Of a stretch of DNA of 64,000 bases, positions 53,098 to 63,208 are shown piece by piece. This DNA is from Candidatus Neomicrothrix sp. UBA881 (GTDB lineage Bacteria > Actinomycetota > Acidimicrobiia > Acidimicrobiales > MedAcidi-G1). The number at the start of each line of letters is the position of its first letter. Position 1 is the stretch's first letter. Where the stretch lies: NCBI GenBank assembly GCA_002294285.1, contig DBFL01000069.1, forward strand, positions 1 to 64,000, read 5' to 3'. The notes under the pieces were generated by a model. It had not been told where the DNA came from. It worked only from the letters and a program-made list of their open reading frames with translations, and did no database searches. The position numbers and the translations under genes are program-made.

Positions 53098-55119
53098 TTA
53101 TCTGGCTGACGTGAAAGAGCGACGCTGTTCAACAAAATCAACAAGTAAGTAGTCCCCCAAACTCTGATTTGTAGTGAAAAAAGCTCTACCGCCATTCATT
53201 TTGGTTACATGCTCTATGAAACGAGTCAGGTAAGGGGTCGCGTCCAACATAAACACATTTATTCGAATATCATCTCGAGTGCAGCGTTTAACTTCTAAAA
53301 GAGTTTTTTCAACAGTCTCAGATGAAGGTGGGTAACTAAAAAAAGGAAACCCTTCTTCAGTTATATGAGCAGTTGGCTCTCCATCAGTAACCATGATTAT
53401 TTGTTTGGTACCGCTCTGTTTTGCCAGCATTCGTCGAGCAAGTAATAGGCCATGTTGCATGTTTGTTCCATAAACATAGTCCCATGAAACCTCCGGAAGT
53501 TTTTCCGGTCTTATCTCTCTTGCTATTTCACTGAAAGTAACTACACCCAAAAAATCTCTAGGGAACTGACCTGATATCAACGAATTCAAAGCCATCGCGA
53601 CTTTCTTTGCGGGCAGGAAATTGTCTCGCATCGGCATTGAGAGAGAAAGATCAAGCATCAAAACAGTCGAAGCTTGAACTGTTGCTTCTGTACGTTCAAT
53701 TTCAAAATCCTCTGGCTTTAGATCTACAGGTGTTCCTGAACCGTTGCGAACAAGTCCATTTCTGACTGTCCTCTCTATATTCAAATTGAATGGATCTCCG
53801 AACTCATAGCTTTTAGTTGCATAGTCTCGTTCATGCCCAGCTCCGATTGTTTCTGCATTATGCCTACCTGCGCGATCTTTAGATATACGCCTATAAAGAT
53901 CAGCTAAAGCGTTTTGACCTAACTTCCTGATTGCTTTTGGCGTCAAACTGAGCTGACCTTCTTTACTCTCAACTAATCCAGACTCTTCAAGCATTTTGCT
54001 CATTTGAGACAATCTTTCAAGACTCTCTGCTGACTCTTCTCCTAAAAGCTCTCGGACTTTATCATTGTCAACTTCTGACAATGCTCCTGGGTTTGAAACA
54101 TTTCTCAACATTTGTTCTAAGCGATCTAAATCAGCAAGGTCTTCGAAAGTCTGAATTGCCTCCGGAAGATTTAAAGAGTTATCTCCCTTAAATTCAACTG
54201 CTTGCTCCCACCCCATTTTCGGAAATGCTTCTCGCAAATTTTCAGATAACTGATCCATCTGCCAACGTAAATCCATATCTTCTAGGAGTTGCTCAGATAA
54301 TTCTTCAAGCTGCGCTCTTTGCTCAGGGGACATAGAATTTAAAATTTGTTCCATGGTCGCCATTCTCTGAGCCATCACTTCTAAAAGTTCTTCTAAACTT
54401 TTCGGATTTTCAGGAAAAAAATCGCCGTATTCATGCATGAACTTTTCAAAATCTGGTTCCTCACCTTCTTGTTTTTGATTGAGCATCTCATTCAAAGCAG
54501 CCAACATGTCTTTCATTCTCGACATGTCTTCTGAGGTCATATTTTTCATCTCTCCGGCCATTTGATCAATAGCTTGTTGCATTAACTGTTCGCGTAAATC
54601 GTTTACAAGCTCTTCAAACTTTTGTGCTGCGGCAGTTGAAGTGAAGTCGTAATCACTTAACCCCTTAACACGACTTGCAAGATTTTCATGTTCTAACAAA
54701 TCAAGTTCATCTCTTCTAGCCTTTAAAGCTTCGTCATTTATTTCTTGTTTTCTTTTATCATCTCTAAACCGATTCTGTATTGCTTCAAGCGATTCACGTT
54801 CGGTTGAAATTACCTGCTCGAGCGCCTCATTAATCTCGTCATAAATACCTCCCAAACTGTTTTGTTCAATCGTGTCTTGTCTTTTTTGTCTTAGTTTTTG
54901 GAGTATGTCTCTTAAACCCTCTAATCTTCCACCTTCAAAATCCAAACCTCGTTGCATTAATCTTCGTAACGCTGAATTAGGATCTCCGTGTTCGATTAGC
55001 TCATCACCCAAAGCCTCCATTAACGCGTTGGCGTCAAGCTCCGATATCTGTTGGGTTCCATCCCACTTCGAATAGGTGAAACGACGAACTCCACTGAAAT
55101 GTCTTGTTTCGTCGTGCAC
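53098..55119 (-). CDS. VWA-domain protein, partner of ChlI-type ATPase
   Basis: A 673-residue protein with a long coiled-coil, highly charged middle (about 95-380) and a C-terminal von Willebrand A domain. The MIDAS residues are Asp490, Ser492 and Ser494 in LMLDLSLSM, with the later Thr/Asp loop in QIIMVTDGEPTAH. Such proteins work with MoxR/ChlI-type AAA ATPases in metal insertion or protein complex assembly. The likely partner ATPase is at 57192-58634. Length and pairing recall Rv0958/Rv0959 of M. tuberculosis, as I remember them. The start is GTG. Confidence 0.87.
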   Translation of the reverse strand: MHDETRHFSGVRRFTYSKWDGTQQISELDANALMEALGDELIEHGDPNSALRRLMQRGLDFEGGRLEGLRDILQKLRQKRQDTIEQNSLGGIYDEINEALEQVISTERESLEAIQNRFRDDKRKQEINDEALKARRDELDLLEHENLASRVKGLSDYDFTSTAAAQKFEELVNDLREQLMQQAIDQMAGEMKNMTSEDMSRMKDMLAALNEMLNQKQEGEEPDFEKFMHEYGDFFPENPKSLEELLEVMAQRMATMEQILNSMSPEQRAQLEELSEQLLEDMDLRWQMDQLSENLREAFPKMGWEQAVEFKGDNSLNLPEAIQTFEDLADLDRLEQMLRNVSNPGALSEVDNDKVRELLGEESAESLERLSQMSKMLEESGLVESKEGQLSLTPKAIRKLGQNALADLYRRISKDRAGRHNAETIGAGHERDYATKSYEFGDPFNLNIERTVRNGLVRNGSGTPVDLKPEDFEIERTEATVQASTVLMLDLSLSMPMRDNFLPAKKVAMALNSLISGQFPRDFLGVVTFSEIAREIRPEKLPEVSWDYVYGTNMQHGLLLARRMLAKQSGTKQIIMVTDGEPTAHITEEGFPFFSYPPSSETVEKTLLEVKRCTRDDIRINVFMLDATPYLTRFIEHVTKMNGGRAFFTTNQSLGDYLLVDFVEQRRSFTSAR

Positions 55120-55237
55120 TACAACTCCATTTTTCTAAAAACCTTTTAAGAACTTACCTTCTTGTGTTTACAAATAGCTAATAGACAAAACGAAATAAAT
55201 AAGAGAAGAAAAGAAAAAATTTCTTGAACGGTTGTCA

Positions 55238-56236
55238 CTACCAGTCTGCAGCTTTTGGAATAAATTCGGTTGCATCGTCAATGAGCCTGACCACCATTTC
55301 TCCTAAAAATGTCGTTGTTTCTCTAGTCGAATTTTCAACTTGGCGGACATAAACACCTTCCAACATGCAGGCAAGTTTGAACTTGCTCATCACGACATAC
55401 CAGCCAAGTGACTCCGCTTTTATTCCGGATCGATCCGACCACAAGGAAATAGATTGAGTTTTAGTCGGCATGTTTTTATGTTCAAAATTAAGTGTCCCCA
55501 TTAAATACCCTAGATCCATTAAGGGGTCACCTATTGTTGCGTTTTCCCAATCCAGAACAGCCAATAGAGATGGTTTTTTATCTTTGGAAAAAAGCATGTT
55601 ATGAAAGTTGTAATCACCATGCATTACTCCAGGGGTAGTTTTTCTTGGCCTGTTGTCTTCAAGCCATTTTGCCACTTTGTCTATTCCAGGGATTTCTCTG
55701 TTTTGGTATGAGTCGAGTTGGCCTTTCCAACGCCCCACTTGTCTTTCAAGAAAACCTTCTGGACGGCCCAAGTCAGCTAGACCAGCAGCCTCATAGTCTA
55801 CTGAGGCCAATTCTCCCAACGCTTCAAGAAGTTGAATCGCTATGTGATGATATGAATCGATTCCACCTAATTCATTGGGAATAGGGTCAGTGGGAACCAT
55901 GCCGTCTACCCATTCCATTACATAAAAAAATGATCCTGTCACCGAAATGTCTGTGCACAAAGAAATCGCTTTTGCGTGAGGTACTTTCGTTCCTTCTAAC
56001 GCTGATTGAAATTTAAATTCTCTTTCCATGATTCTATTGGAACCATCAAATGACAGAGGAACTAATGAAGGTCTTCGCAACACCCAACGACTAGTAGATC
56101 GTTTGACGATAAAAACTTCATTTGATTCGCCTGCTTTTACACGCTCAAAAGAAATGTCTTCACCTTTTCCAAGGCCTTGCGTATCAAACCATTCTTTCAA
56201 TGAACTTTCATTTATAAGCTCTGGGGACAAATTCAT
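55238..56236 (-). CDS. Aminoglycoside phosphotransferase-like kinase (APH/ACAD10 N-domain type)
   Basis: A 332-residue protein-kinase-fold phosphotransferase. The catalytic loop is MHGDYNFHNMLF with Asp208 and Asn213, and the metal-binding motif is VLDWENATIGDPLMDLGYL with Asp229. The pattern matches the group fused to acyl-CoA dehydrogenase in ACAD10/11, which phosphorylates hydroxyacyl-CoA substrates before elimination. A MaoC-type hydratase gene is divergent from it. The acyl-CoA dehydrogenase that might cooperate is far away at 9076. It is unlikely to be an antibiotic resistance enzyme. Confidence 0.85.
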   Translation of the reverse strand: MNLSPELINESSLKEWFDTQGLGKGEDISFERVKAGESNEVFIVKRSTSRWVLRRPSLVPLSFDGSNRIMEREFKFQSALEGTKVPHAKAISLCTDISVTGSFFYVMEWVDGMVPTDPIPNELGGIDSYHHIAIQLLEALGELASVDYEAAGLADLGRPEGFLERQVGRWKGQLDSYQNREIPGIDKVAKWLEDNRPRKTTPGVMHGDYNFHNMLFSKDKKPSLLAVLDWENATIGDPLMDLGYLMGTLNFEHKNMPTKTQSISLWSDRSGIKAESLGWYVVMSKFKLACMLEGVYVRQVENSTRETTTFLGEMVVRLIDDATEFIPKAADW

Positions 56237-56339
56237 TATGATCAGACTCTAATCGAGGTAGCTCATATTTCTATTTATCAGCCTTGTTGGCTATCACCTT
56301 CCATGTAGTAGATTCTTATCTAGAAAACAGGAGGAAATT

Positions 56340-57179
56340 ATGCCAATTAATCCAGATGCGTCAGGATCCGTAGGAGAACCTGCAGAATTTTCATGGACAT
56401 CGAAAGACAGTTTGTTATACGCACTTGGTGTAGGAGCAGGAGTTTCTGATCCGACAGGTTTCGAGCTTGAATTTACAACTGAAAACAGTAACGGAATCAA
56501 CCAAGTGGCTTTTCCTACCCAAGTCGTAGTTATGGGTGGAGGAAGCACTCCAAGTTTTGGGGATTTCAACCCCGTAAACCTTCTTCACGCTGAACAGGAG
56601 ATTACCCTACATCAACCTCTTCCAGCAGCTGGAACTGCAGTATCAACTGGAAAAATTGGTCCTATATACGACAAAGGTAAAGCAGCACTTGTTTACCTTG
56701 AGACAGATGTCGCTGACAGTGAAGGAAATCCAATGTGGAGCACAAAATCAGGCTTGTTCATTGGAGGCGAAGGAGGTTGGGGAGGTGATCGTGGGCCTGC
56801 AACTGAATGGAATTTGCCAGACCGTGACGCCGACCATCTTGTTTCATACGAAACAAGAACTGACCAAGCTCTTCTTTACAGATTAAACGGTGATCGCAAT
56901 CCACTACACTCAGATCCTTCATTCGCTTCGGCAGCCGGTTTCGATAAACCAATCCTTCATGGTCTATGCACCTACGGATTTACTGGACGCGCGTTACTGC
57001 ATGCATTGTGTGATTCTGACCCTGTACGTTTCGGAAGTATGGGTGGAAGATTCAAATCGCCTGTTATGCCTGGTGAGGTATTAGAAATTCACGCTTGGGA
57101 AGAGTCAGATCAAATTCTGTTTCAGACGCGCGTCGGAGACAGAGTTGTTTTTGATAACGGAATTATGACAAGAAATTAA
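56340..57179 (+). CDS. MaoC-like double hotdog enoyl-CoA hydratase
   Basis: A 279-residue protein with two hotdog domains. The C-terminal one carries the hydratase-2 motif NGDRNPLHSDPSFASAAGFDKPILHGLC with catalytic Asp185 and His190. The N-terminal domain is degenerate, as in eukaryotic multifunctional enzyme 2 hydratases. It would add water to trans-2-enoyl-CoA to give the (R)-3-hydroxyacyl-CoA. A perfect AGGAGG lies 5 nt before the ATG. Divergent from the phosphotransferase gene and convergent with the AAA ATPase. Confidence 0.88.
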   Translation: MPINPDASGSVGEPAEFSWTSKDSLLYALGVGAGVSDPTGFELEFTTENSNGINQVAFPTQVVVMGGGSTPSFGDFNPVNLLHAEQEITLHQPLPAAGTAVSTGKIGPIYDKGKAALVYLETDVADSEGNPMWSTKSGLFIGGEGGWGGDRGPATEWNLPDRDADHLVSYETRTDQALLYRLNGDRNPLHSDPSFASAAGFDKPILHGLCTYGFTGRALLHALCDSDPVRFGSMGGRFKSPVMPGEVLEIHAWEESDQILFQTRVGDRVVFDNGIMTRN

Positions 57180-57191
57180 TTTGATCAAACT

Positions 57192-58634
57192 TCACTGACG
57201 AGCGGCATAATTTGCTCGGGCGCCCGACGCATACTTATTTAGTCTCTTTGACAGATGCAATCCTTCCAGAATCAACTCAACGGCACTAGCTGTTAAGGCT
57301 GAACCATTTGAATCGTTTCCTTCTAAAACCATTTCAACCGCAGGTTTAAGTGCTGGGACTTTTGAGCTGACTACATCTTGATAATCATCAGATTTTATGT
57401 CTTCACCTGTTGAAATTCCTTCCAGATTTTCAAAAGCTTCAATGATCGGCTGATGTAAATCACTAGGAACAAGATCACGAAACACATTTAGTACTGCTTC
57501 ATTTAATAGCTGATTCACAATTTCAGAGTCACGTTCTTCATCTAAACTTTCTATTTCCACTTTTCCTGCTGTTGCAGCAATCAATGCGTTCAAATCTGAA
57601 ATTCTTGGCACTGCTTCATTTTCTTTGTTCCGCAACGCCCGCCGAACAGAGTTAGCAATCATAGCTTCCTGGTTAGTGACACTCATTCGAACTGAAACTC
57701 CTGATCTCTGATTTAAGTGAGGGCTATTGCGCGCTTCTTGTGTTAGAACTGCTATCACTCTGGTCATGAAATTTGGGACATTGACTTCTAGTTCACCTAC
57801 TGAAGGAATTGACGCCTCTTGCTCTACAATGTCCATTTCTATTTCTGGTGCAGTTGGATAATGGGTTCTAATTTGAGAACCAAAACGATCCTTTAAAGGC
57901 GTAATGATCCGACCTCTATTGGTGTAATCCTCAGGATTTGCGGATGCGAACAAAACAACGTCAAGGGGAAGACGAATTTTGTAACCTCTTATTTGAATGT
58001 CTCTTTCCTCCAAAACGTTTAGTAGTCCAACTTGGATTCTCTCTGCCAAATCTGGGAGTTCATTAATAGCAAACAACCCTCGGTTCGTTCGCGGCACTAG
58101 TCCATAGTGAAGAGTTAGCTCATCTGAGAGATATCTGCCTTCAGCGACTTTTATTGGATCAACCTCACCTATCAGATCAGCTATTGATGTGTCCGGAGTT
58201 GCTAGTTTCTCTCCGTACCTGAGGTCCCTGTGCACCCATTCAATTGGAGTGTTTTGACCTAATTGGGAAATTAAGTCCTTGGCATGTTTTGAAACTGGTG
58301 AGAAAGGATCGTCATTTATCTCTGATCCGGCCACTACCGGCATCCACTCGTCTAATAGTTGAACCAAACCTCGAATTAAACGTGTTTTAGCTTGCCCTCT
58401 CTCTCCAAGAAAAATTACATCGTGGCCTGCTAATATTGCGTTCTCCAACTGAGGCATGACTGTCTCTTCGTAGCCATGAACTCCTGAAAACAAAGAATCA
58501 CCGTTACGTATTCTTGCAACCAGATTTCTTCTAAGTTCTTCTTTTACTGGAATCGACTCCCAGCCGCTGGCTTTAAGTTCACCTAAATTAGCTGGTCGTT
58601 GAGTATTTCTATTTCTCGAAAACAAATTACCCAT
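57192..58634 (-). CDS. ChlI/MoxR-type AAA+ ATPase
   Basis: A 480-residue AAA+ protein. The Walker A region is FLGERGQAKTRLIRGL (residues 77-84 for GERGQAKT) and the Walker B-like segment is GLFAINELPDLAERIQ, with Asn in place of the usual first acidic residue. The pore and sensor region LNVLEERDIQIRGYKIRLPLDVVLFASANPEDYTNRGRI follows. It would hydrolyse ATP to drive the VWA partner encoded at 53098-55119, as Mg-chelatase I/D subunits do, although no tetrapyrrole genes are present. Confidence 0.88.
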   Translation of the reverse strand: MGNLFSRNRNTQRPANLGELKASGWESIPVKEELRRNLVARIRNGDSLFSGVHGYEETVMPQLENAILAGHDVIFLGERGQAKTRLIRGLVQLLDEWMPVVAGSEINDDPFSPVSKHAKDLISQLGQNTPIEWVHRDLRYGEKLATPDTSIADLIGEVDPIKVAEGRYLSDELTLHYGLVPRTNRGLFAINELPDLAERIQVGLLNVLEERDIQIRGYKIRLPLDVVLFASANPEDYTNRGRIITPLKDRFGSQIRTHYPTAPEIEMDIVEQEASIPSVGELEVNVPNFMTRVIAVLTQEARNSPHLNQRSGVSVRMSVTNQEAMIANSVRRALRNKENEAVPRISDLNALIAATAGKVEIESLDEERDSEIVNQLLNEAVLNVFRDLVPSDLHQPIIEAFENLEGISTGEDIKSDDYQDVVSSKVPALKPAVEMVLEGNDSNGSALTASAVELILEGLHLSKRLNKYASGARANYAARQ

Positions 58635-58737
58635 GGCGAAACCCTAGCGATCCTTTTGCCTCATTTAAATACCGGAGCGAACTAAAAAAATTTCAATGAA
58701 TTACGGATGTAATTGAGAAACATTTTGTTAACTGCAC

Positions 58738-58765
58738 TTGTTTTTAAGGAAAGAAAAAATATAGT
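58738..58765 (+). promoter_or_regulatory. Candidate promoter of sdhCAB
   Basis: TTGTTT at 58738-58743 and TATAGT at 58760-58765 are separated by 16 nt, giving a start at about 58772 and a leader of roughly 90 nt before sdhC. The -10 box matches the consensus at five of six positions. The leader contains a 24-codon open frame described in the findings. Confidence 0.42.
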
Positions 58766-58864
58766 GTGACCTTTTGCATGGATACATCTACAAGGAGATA
58801 CTCTCGGGTAGCGTTTAAAGTAGTGTCATTTTGCCCAGATAAACCGGCTTGACCCGGAGAAACC

Positions 58865-59716
58865 ATGACTCAAACAACCACCGAAAGATACCGAGTAAAG
58901 CCAATTCGACAAAGCCGTCGCGAATGGCCTTTTCCTCTAAACCTTTATCAAACAGCTGTTGGTAGAAAATGGGTAATGGCTTTGACAGGAATCGGCCTTT
59001 TAGGTTTCGTCCTAATTCATATGATTGGAAATCTTCATGTTTATGAAGGTCCCGCGAAAATGCATGAATACGCAGAATCTCTGAGAAATCTAGGAAGCGG
59101 AATTCTGCCAAGATCACTGATTCTTTGGCTTTTGAGATTAGGACTAATGGTAATGTTTGCCCTGCACCTTCACTCAGCGATCACACTTAAGGAAATGAGT
59201 CGCAAATCGAGTCTAAACGCCTCTTTCCAAGGTGGTGAGAAAAAATATGAAGGTGGGAGAGAATACATCGCTGCAAATTATGCAAGTCGCACAATGCGTT
59301 GGACCGGTCCAATTATTGCCTTATTCCTTTTTTACCATCTTGCAGATCTGACGTGGGGCTGGTGGTTAGGTGATGATTTTGTTCCCGGTGACCCATACCA
59401 CAATCTCTACTCTTCACTTTCTAGAATTCCGGTAGCTATTTTTTACGTGGTAGCAAATATGGCTTTAGCTTGGCATATCTTTCATGGAGCTTGGTCAATG
59501 TTTCAAAGCCTTGGAATAAACAACCCTAAATACAACCATTTACGTAAAGGTTTTGCTGCGAGTTTCGCTGGTTTAATTCTTTTAGGGAATCTTAGTTTCC
59601 CGATTATGACTCAGGCCAATCTGATAGATGAAGATGAACGCCTTTGTCAAGTAAACGATCTTGCCAGTAATGATGAAATTTTGGCATGCCTGACAAAACA
59701 ACTAGAGGACCACTAA
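58865..59716 (+). CDS. sdhC: Succinate dehydrogenase cytochrome b subunit
   Basis: A 283-residue membrane anchor of the cytochrome b558 type, in which one protein carries both hemes. Five helices are visible, with candidate heme-ligand His residues in FVLIHMIGNLHVYEGP, ALHLHSAITL, LFYHLADLTWGWW and AWHIFHGAWSMFQSLG. It would hold SdhA and SdhB to the membrane and pass electrons to a quinone, in many actinobacteria menaquinone. GGAG precedes the ATG by 5 nt. It is first in sdhCAB, 3 nt from sdhA. Confidence 0.92.
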   Translation: MTQTTTERYRVKPIRQSRREWPFPLNLYQTAVGRKWVMALTGIGLLGFVLIHMIGNLHVYEGPAKMHEYAESLRNLGSGILPRSLILWLLRLGLMVMFALHLHSAITLKEMSRKSSLNASFQGGEKKYEGGREYIAANYASRTMRWTGPIIALFLFYHLADLTWGWWLGDDFVPGDPYHNLYSSLSRIPVAIFYVVANMALAWHIFHGAWSMFQSLGINNPKYNHLRKGFAASFAGLILLGNLSFPIMTQANLIDEDERLCQVNDLASNDEILACLTKQLEDH

Positions 59717-59719
59717 GCC

Positions 59720-61654
59720 ATGGCAAAAAACAATAATACGGTGCTTAACTCTCGAGTGCCTGATGGTTCATTAGAAGAAAAATGGGAAAACCATAAGTTC
59801 TCAATGAAATTAGTTAACCCTAATAACAAAAGAAAATTCGATGTCATTGTTGTCGGAACTGGTTTAGCTGGTGCATCTGCTGCGGCCTCCTTGGGTGAAT
59901 TGGGGTACAAGGTAAAAGCTTTTACTTTCCACGACAGTCCACGTAGGGCCCACAGCATTGCTGCTCAGGGTGGAATAAATGCGGCTAAAAACTATAAAAA
60001 CGATGGAGATTCTGTATACAGACTTTTTTACGACACTATAAAAGGCGGTGACTACCGCTCTAGAGAAGCTAACGTGCATCGTCTTGCAGAAGTATCGACA
60101 AACATTATTGACCAAGCAACGGCTCAGGGGGTTCCTTTTGCTAGGGAATATGGCGGCCTTTTAGATAACCGTTCTTTCGGTGGCGCTCAAGTTTCAAGAA
60201 CTTTTTATGCAAGAGGTCAAACTGGACAACAACTTCTACTAGGTGCCTACTCGGCGATGATGCGTCAGGTTTCAGCTGGAAGTGTTGAGTTACACACACG
60301 TTCAGAGTTACTCGATGTTGTTACAAAAGATGGAAGAGCTTGCGGAATTGTTACACGGGACTTACTTTCCGGTGAGGTGGTTGCTCATTCCGCCCATGCA
60401 GTTGTTTTAGCAACAGGCGGGTATGGAAATGTTTACTTCCTTTCAACTAATGCGATGATGAGCAACGTTACTGCAGCATGGAGAGCACATAGACGTGGTG
60501 CCTTTTTCGCTAACCCTTGTTACACGCAGATACATCCGACTTGTATACCTGCTAGTGATGATTTCCAATCGAAATTAACTTTGATGTCTGAATCCCTTCG
60601 AAATGACGGTCGAATCTGGGTTCCTAAAGCTTTCGATGACTCCAGAGTTGCACACGAAATTCCAGAAAACGAAAGAGATTATTACCTGGAAACTAAATAT
60701 CCAGCTTTCGGAAATCTGGTGCCTAGAGATGTTGCGTCAAGGAATGCTAAGAATGTCGTTGACCAAGGGCACGGTGTTGGCCCTCTAAAAAACGGTGTGT
60801 ATTTAGATTTTTCTGCTGCTATCCAAAGAGATGGTCATTCAGCTATTTCTGCAAAATACGGAAACCTCTTTGATATGTATGAAAGTATCACTGGGGAAAA
60901 CCCTTATGAAGCGCCAATGCGCATTTATCCGGCTATCCATTACACAATGGGTGGCGTATGGGTTGACTACAATTTAATGACGACCATACCGGGGCTTTAT
61001 GCCATAGGCGAAGCAAACTTTTCTGACCATGGTGCAAACCGTTTGGGAGCAAGTGCTTTGATGCAAGGTTTAGCAGATGGCTACTTTGTTCTTCCCTACA
61101 CAATCGGTGATGGCCTAGCCGATCAACTAGGCCAACCAGCTGTTCCAACTGATGATCCGGTTTTCACTAATGCTGTTCAAGGGATTGAAGATGAAACTTC
61201 AAAATGGCTTTCAATCAATGGAACCCGTTCAGTTGACTACTTCCACAGAGAGCTTGGAAGACTTGTGTGGGATCACATAGGCATGAGTAGAAATAAAGAA
61301 GGCCTTGAAAAAGCAAAATCGGAAATCGCCGCATTAAAAGAAGAATTCTTCAGCGATGTACGAGTTCTGGGTAGCGCCGACACCCTGAACCTCTCTTTAG
61401 AGAAAGCTGGGAGGGTCTCTGATTTCTTCGAATTGGCAGAACTAATGGCACAGGATGCGTTGGAACGAGAAGAGTCTTGTGGTGGTCACTTCAGAGAAGA
61501 GCATCAAACCTCTGAAGGCGAAGCTCAGAGGGATGATGAAAACTTTACCCATGTCGCGGCATGGGAATGGAAAGAACAGAACGTTTTACAAACTAGACAT
61601 GTCGAAGAACTTGAGTTCGAAAATGTGACCCTTACCCAGCGAAGTTATAAGTGA
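59720..61654 (+). CDS. sdhA: Succinate dehydrogenase flavoprotein subunit
   Basis: A 644-residue flavoprotein that oxidises succinate to fumarate. FAD-binding motifs are [21 protein letters not shown] and the covalent-flavin His region [15 protein letters not shown]. Substrate-site features include QIHPTCIP and the Arg-containing [30 protein letters not shown] segments. The C-terminal domain ends in [11 protein letters not shown]. The length and the b558-type anchor indicate the soluble-type (non-E. coli) SdhA branch. sdhB follows 7 nt downstream. Confidence 0.94.
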   Translation: MAKNNNTVLNSRVPDGSLEEKWENHKFSMKLVNPNNKRKFDVIVVGTGLAGASAAASLGELGYKVKAFTFHDSPRRAHSIAAQGGINAAKNYKNDGDSVYRLFYDTIKGGDYRSREANVHRLAEVSTNIIDQATAQGVPFAREYGGLLDNRSFGGAQVSRTFYARGQTGQQLLLGAYSAMMRQVSAGSVELHTRSELLDVVTKDGRACGIVTRDLLSGEVVAHSAHAVVLATGGYGNVYFLSTNAMMSNVTAAWRAHRRGAFFANPCYTQIHPTCIPASDDFQSKLTLMSESLRNDGRIWVPKAFDDSRVAHEIPENERDYYLETKYPAFGNLVPRDVASRNAKNVVDQGHGVGPLKNGVYLDFSAAIQRDGHSAISAKYGNLFDMYESITGENPYEAPMRIYPAIHYTMGGVWVDYNLMTTIPGLYAIGEANFSDHGANRLGASALMQGLADGYFVLPYTIGDGLADQLGQPAVPTDDPVFTNAVQGIEDETSKWLSINGTRSVDYFHRELGRLVWDHIGMSRNKEGLEKAKSEIAALKEEFFSDVRVLGSADTLNLSLEKAGRVSDFFELAELMAQDALEREESCGGHFREEHQTSEGEAQRDDENFTHVAAWEWKEQNVLQTRHVEELEFENVTLTQRSYK

Positions 61655-61661
61655 GAGATAA

Positions 61662-62432
61662 ATGTCAGAAACGATCACAGTAAATCTAAAAATCTGGAGA
61701 CAAGAAGGCCCTAACACTAAAGGGTCTTTTGAAAAATACACTCAACAAATAACTACTGAAGCTTCTTTTCTGGAAATGATTGATCTTCTTAACGAAGAAT
61801 TGAACAATCAGGGACTTGAACCTGTAGCTATCGAAAGTGATTGCCGAGAGGGAATCTGCGGTACTTGTGGTGTGATGATTAATGGACAAGCCCACGGCCC
61901 GAGAAAAGCAACAACTACTTGCCAATTGCATATGCGTGAATTTTCTGACGGTGATGAGATTGTTATTGAACCTTTTAGGGCAGTGTCATTTCCGGTCATT
62001 CGCGATCTAGTAGTTGATAGGTCTCCTTTTGATCAAATAATCGAATCAGGAGGATACATTTCCGTCAATACTGGTGCAGCCTCTGACGCGAATCTGACTC
62101 CAGTTCCAAAAGAGGCAGCTGATCAAGCTTTTGATGCTGCAGCCTGCATTGGATGTGGTGCCTGTGTAGCAGCTTGCCCAAACTCTGCCGCACAATTATT
62201 CACATCGGCAAAACTCGCTCACATGGCTTCATTACCTCAAGGGCAGGCAGAAAGATGGAAAAGAACAGAATCAATGGTTGGGACTATGGAAGAGTTTTTT
62301 GGTTCATGCACGAATCATGGAGAGTGTCATGAAGCATGTCCCAAAGAAATAAATCTCGACTTTATTGCGTTTATGAACCGCGACTACATGAAAGCAAAAG
62401 TCAAAAACCGTGCCTTATCTGGGCAACGTTAA
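61662..62432 (+). CDS. sdhB: Succinate dehydrogenase iron-sulfur subunit
   Basis: A 256-residue SdhB with three clusters. The [2Fe-2S] ligands are in [16 protein letters not shown] and TTTCQLHM, and the [4Fe-4S] ligands in [20 protein letters not shown]. The [3Fe-4S] ligands fall in [21 protein letters not shown] together with Cys of the previous group. It relays electrons from the flavin to the cytochrome b subunit. It is the last gene of sdhCAB. Confidence 0.94.
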   Translation: MSETITVNLKIWRQEGPNTKGSFEKYTQQITTEASFLEMIDLLNEELNNQGLEPVAIESDCREGICGTCGVMINGQAHGPRKATTTCQLHMREFSDGDEIVIEPFRAVSFPVIRDLVVDRSPFDQIIESGGYISVNTGAASDANLTPVPKEAADQAFDAAACIGCGACVAACPNSAAQLFTSAKLAHMASLPQGQAERWKRTESMVGTMEEFFGSCTNHGECHEACPKEINLDFIAFMNRDYMKAKVKNRALSGQR

Positions 62433-62496
62433 GTAAATTACAGTTAATATCAAGTGACATGAATAATCTAATTCATTGCAGAAAGGTATCTAAGTC

Positions 62497-62724
62497 GTGC
62501 TGATTCTCTATTTAATCTGTGTAGCTCTTTGGATAAAGTTTCTTTGGGATATCAGAAAAAGACCTGATCATCAAAAAACTTGGTTTTGGCCATTTTTCGT
62601 TATTGGTCTTATATGTTCAGTTATTTTTTGGCCGGGACTTTTAGTATTAAGCGGGGTTTATTGGTATAAAGCCGGAAGGATCCCTCCTGCTGAAGGAACA
62701 GAGAATAGCAACCCTTTCAGTTAA
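62497..62724 (+). CDS. Small two-helix membrane protein
   Basis: A 75-residue protein with two hydrophobic helices (LILYLICVALWIKFLW and FFVIGLICSVIFWPGLLVL) separated by the basic loop DIRKRPDHQKTW, and a polar tail ending ENSNPFS. I do not recognise the family. The start is GTG at 62497, 64 nt after sdhB on the same strand, so read-through expression with sdhCAB is possible. Confidence 0.6.
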   Translation: MLILYLICVALWIKFLWDIRKRPDHQKTWFWPFFVIGLICSVIFWPGLLVLSGVYWYKAGRIPPAEGTENSNPFS

Positions 62725-62791
62725 GCAACTTTAGTAATTTGTTATTGAATGCGTTGCCACAAAACCCGTATGTCCGACTAACGTCAATGCT

Positions 62792-63208
62792 GTGCCTCAT
62801 CGTCATGAAGTAAAAGTTCGGTTTTACGAACTAGACCCTTACGGGCACTTAAATCATTCTTCTTATATCCAACTGTTTGAAACCGGTCGCATAGAAATGC
62901 TTGAAGAAGCTGGTGTAGCACTACACGAAATTGAAAAAAATGATTTTCGATTTGTTGTATCACAAATAGAGACCAGTTTTATTAAACCTGTAGAAGCAGG
63001 TGCCCGTCTTACGATATTAACTGAGGTTTTGGAAATCCGTAGAGCTTCTTCTTTATGGTGGCAACAGATTTTTGATGAATCGGATGTAGTTGCTACTCAG
63101 CGTGCCAGAATTGCAATTACAAATAGTTCTGGGAAACCAATTCGTGCTCCTCGTCAGATAATCGAGGCAATAACACCTTTTTTGTCGGAATTTAAATCTG
63201 ATGGATAG
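62792..63208 (+). CDS. Acyl-CoA thioesterase (4HBT hotdog family)
   Basis: A 138-residue hotdog thioesterase. The 4-hydroxybenzoyl-CoA thioesterase-type motif is FYELDPYGHLNHSSYIQLFETGRIEML, with the catalytic Asp in LDPYGHLNH. Later strands include VVSQIETSFIKPVEAGARLTILTEV. It would hydrolyse an acyl-CoA to the free acid and CoA in the cytosol. The start is GTG at 62792. The following DUF368 gene starts 8 nt before its stop, so the two are translationally coupled. Confidence 0.88.
   Translation: MPHRHEVKVRFYELDPYGHLNHSSYIQLFETGRIEMLEEAGVALHEIEKNDFRFVVSQIETSFIKPVEAGARLTILTEVLEIRRASSLWWQQIFDESDVVATQRARIAITNSSGKPIRAPRQIIEAITPFLSEFKSDG

Noticed and set aside
55238..56236. Aminoglycoside resistance gene
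   Set aside because: The fold matches APH, but motif details and the MaoC neighbour fit the acyl-CoA-linked ACAD10-type group better.
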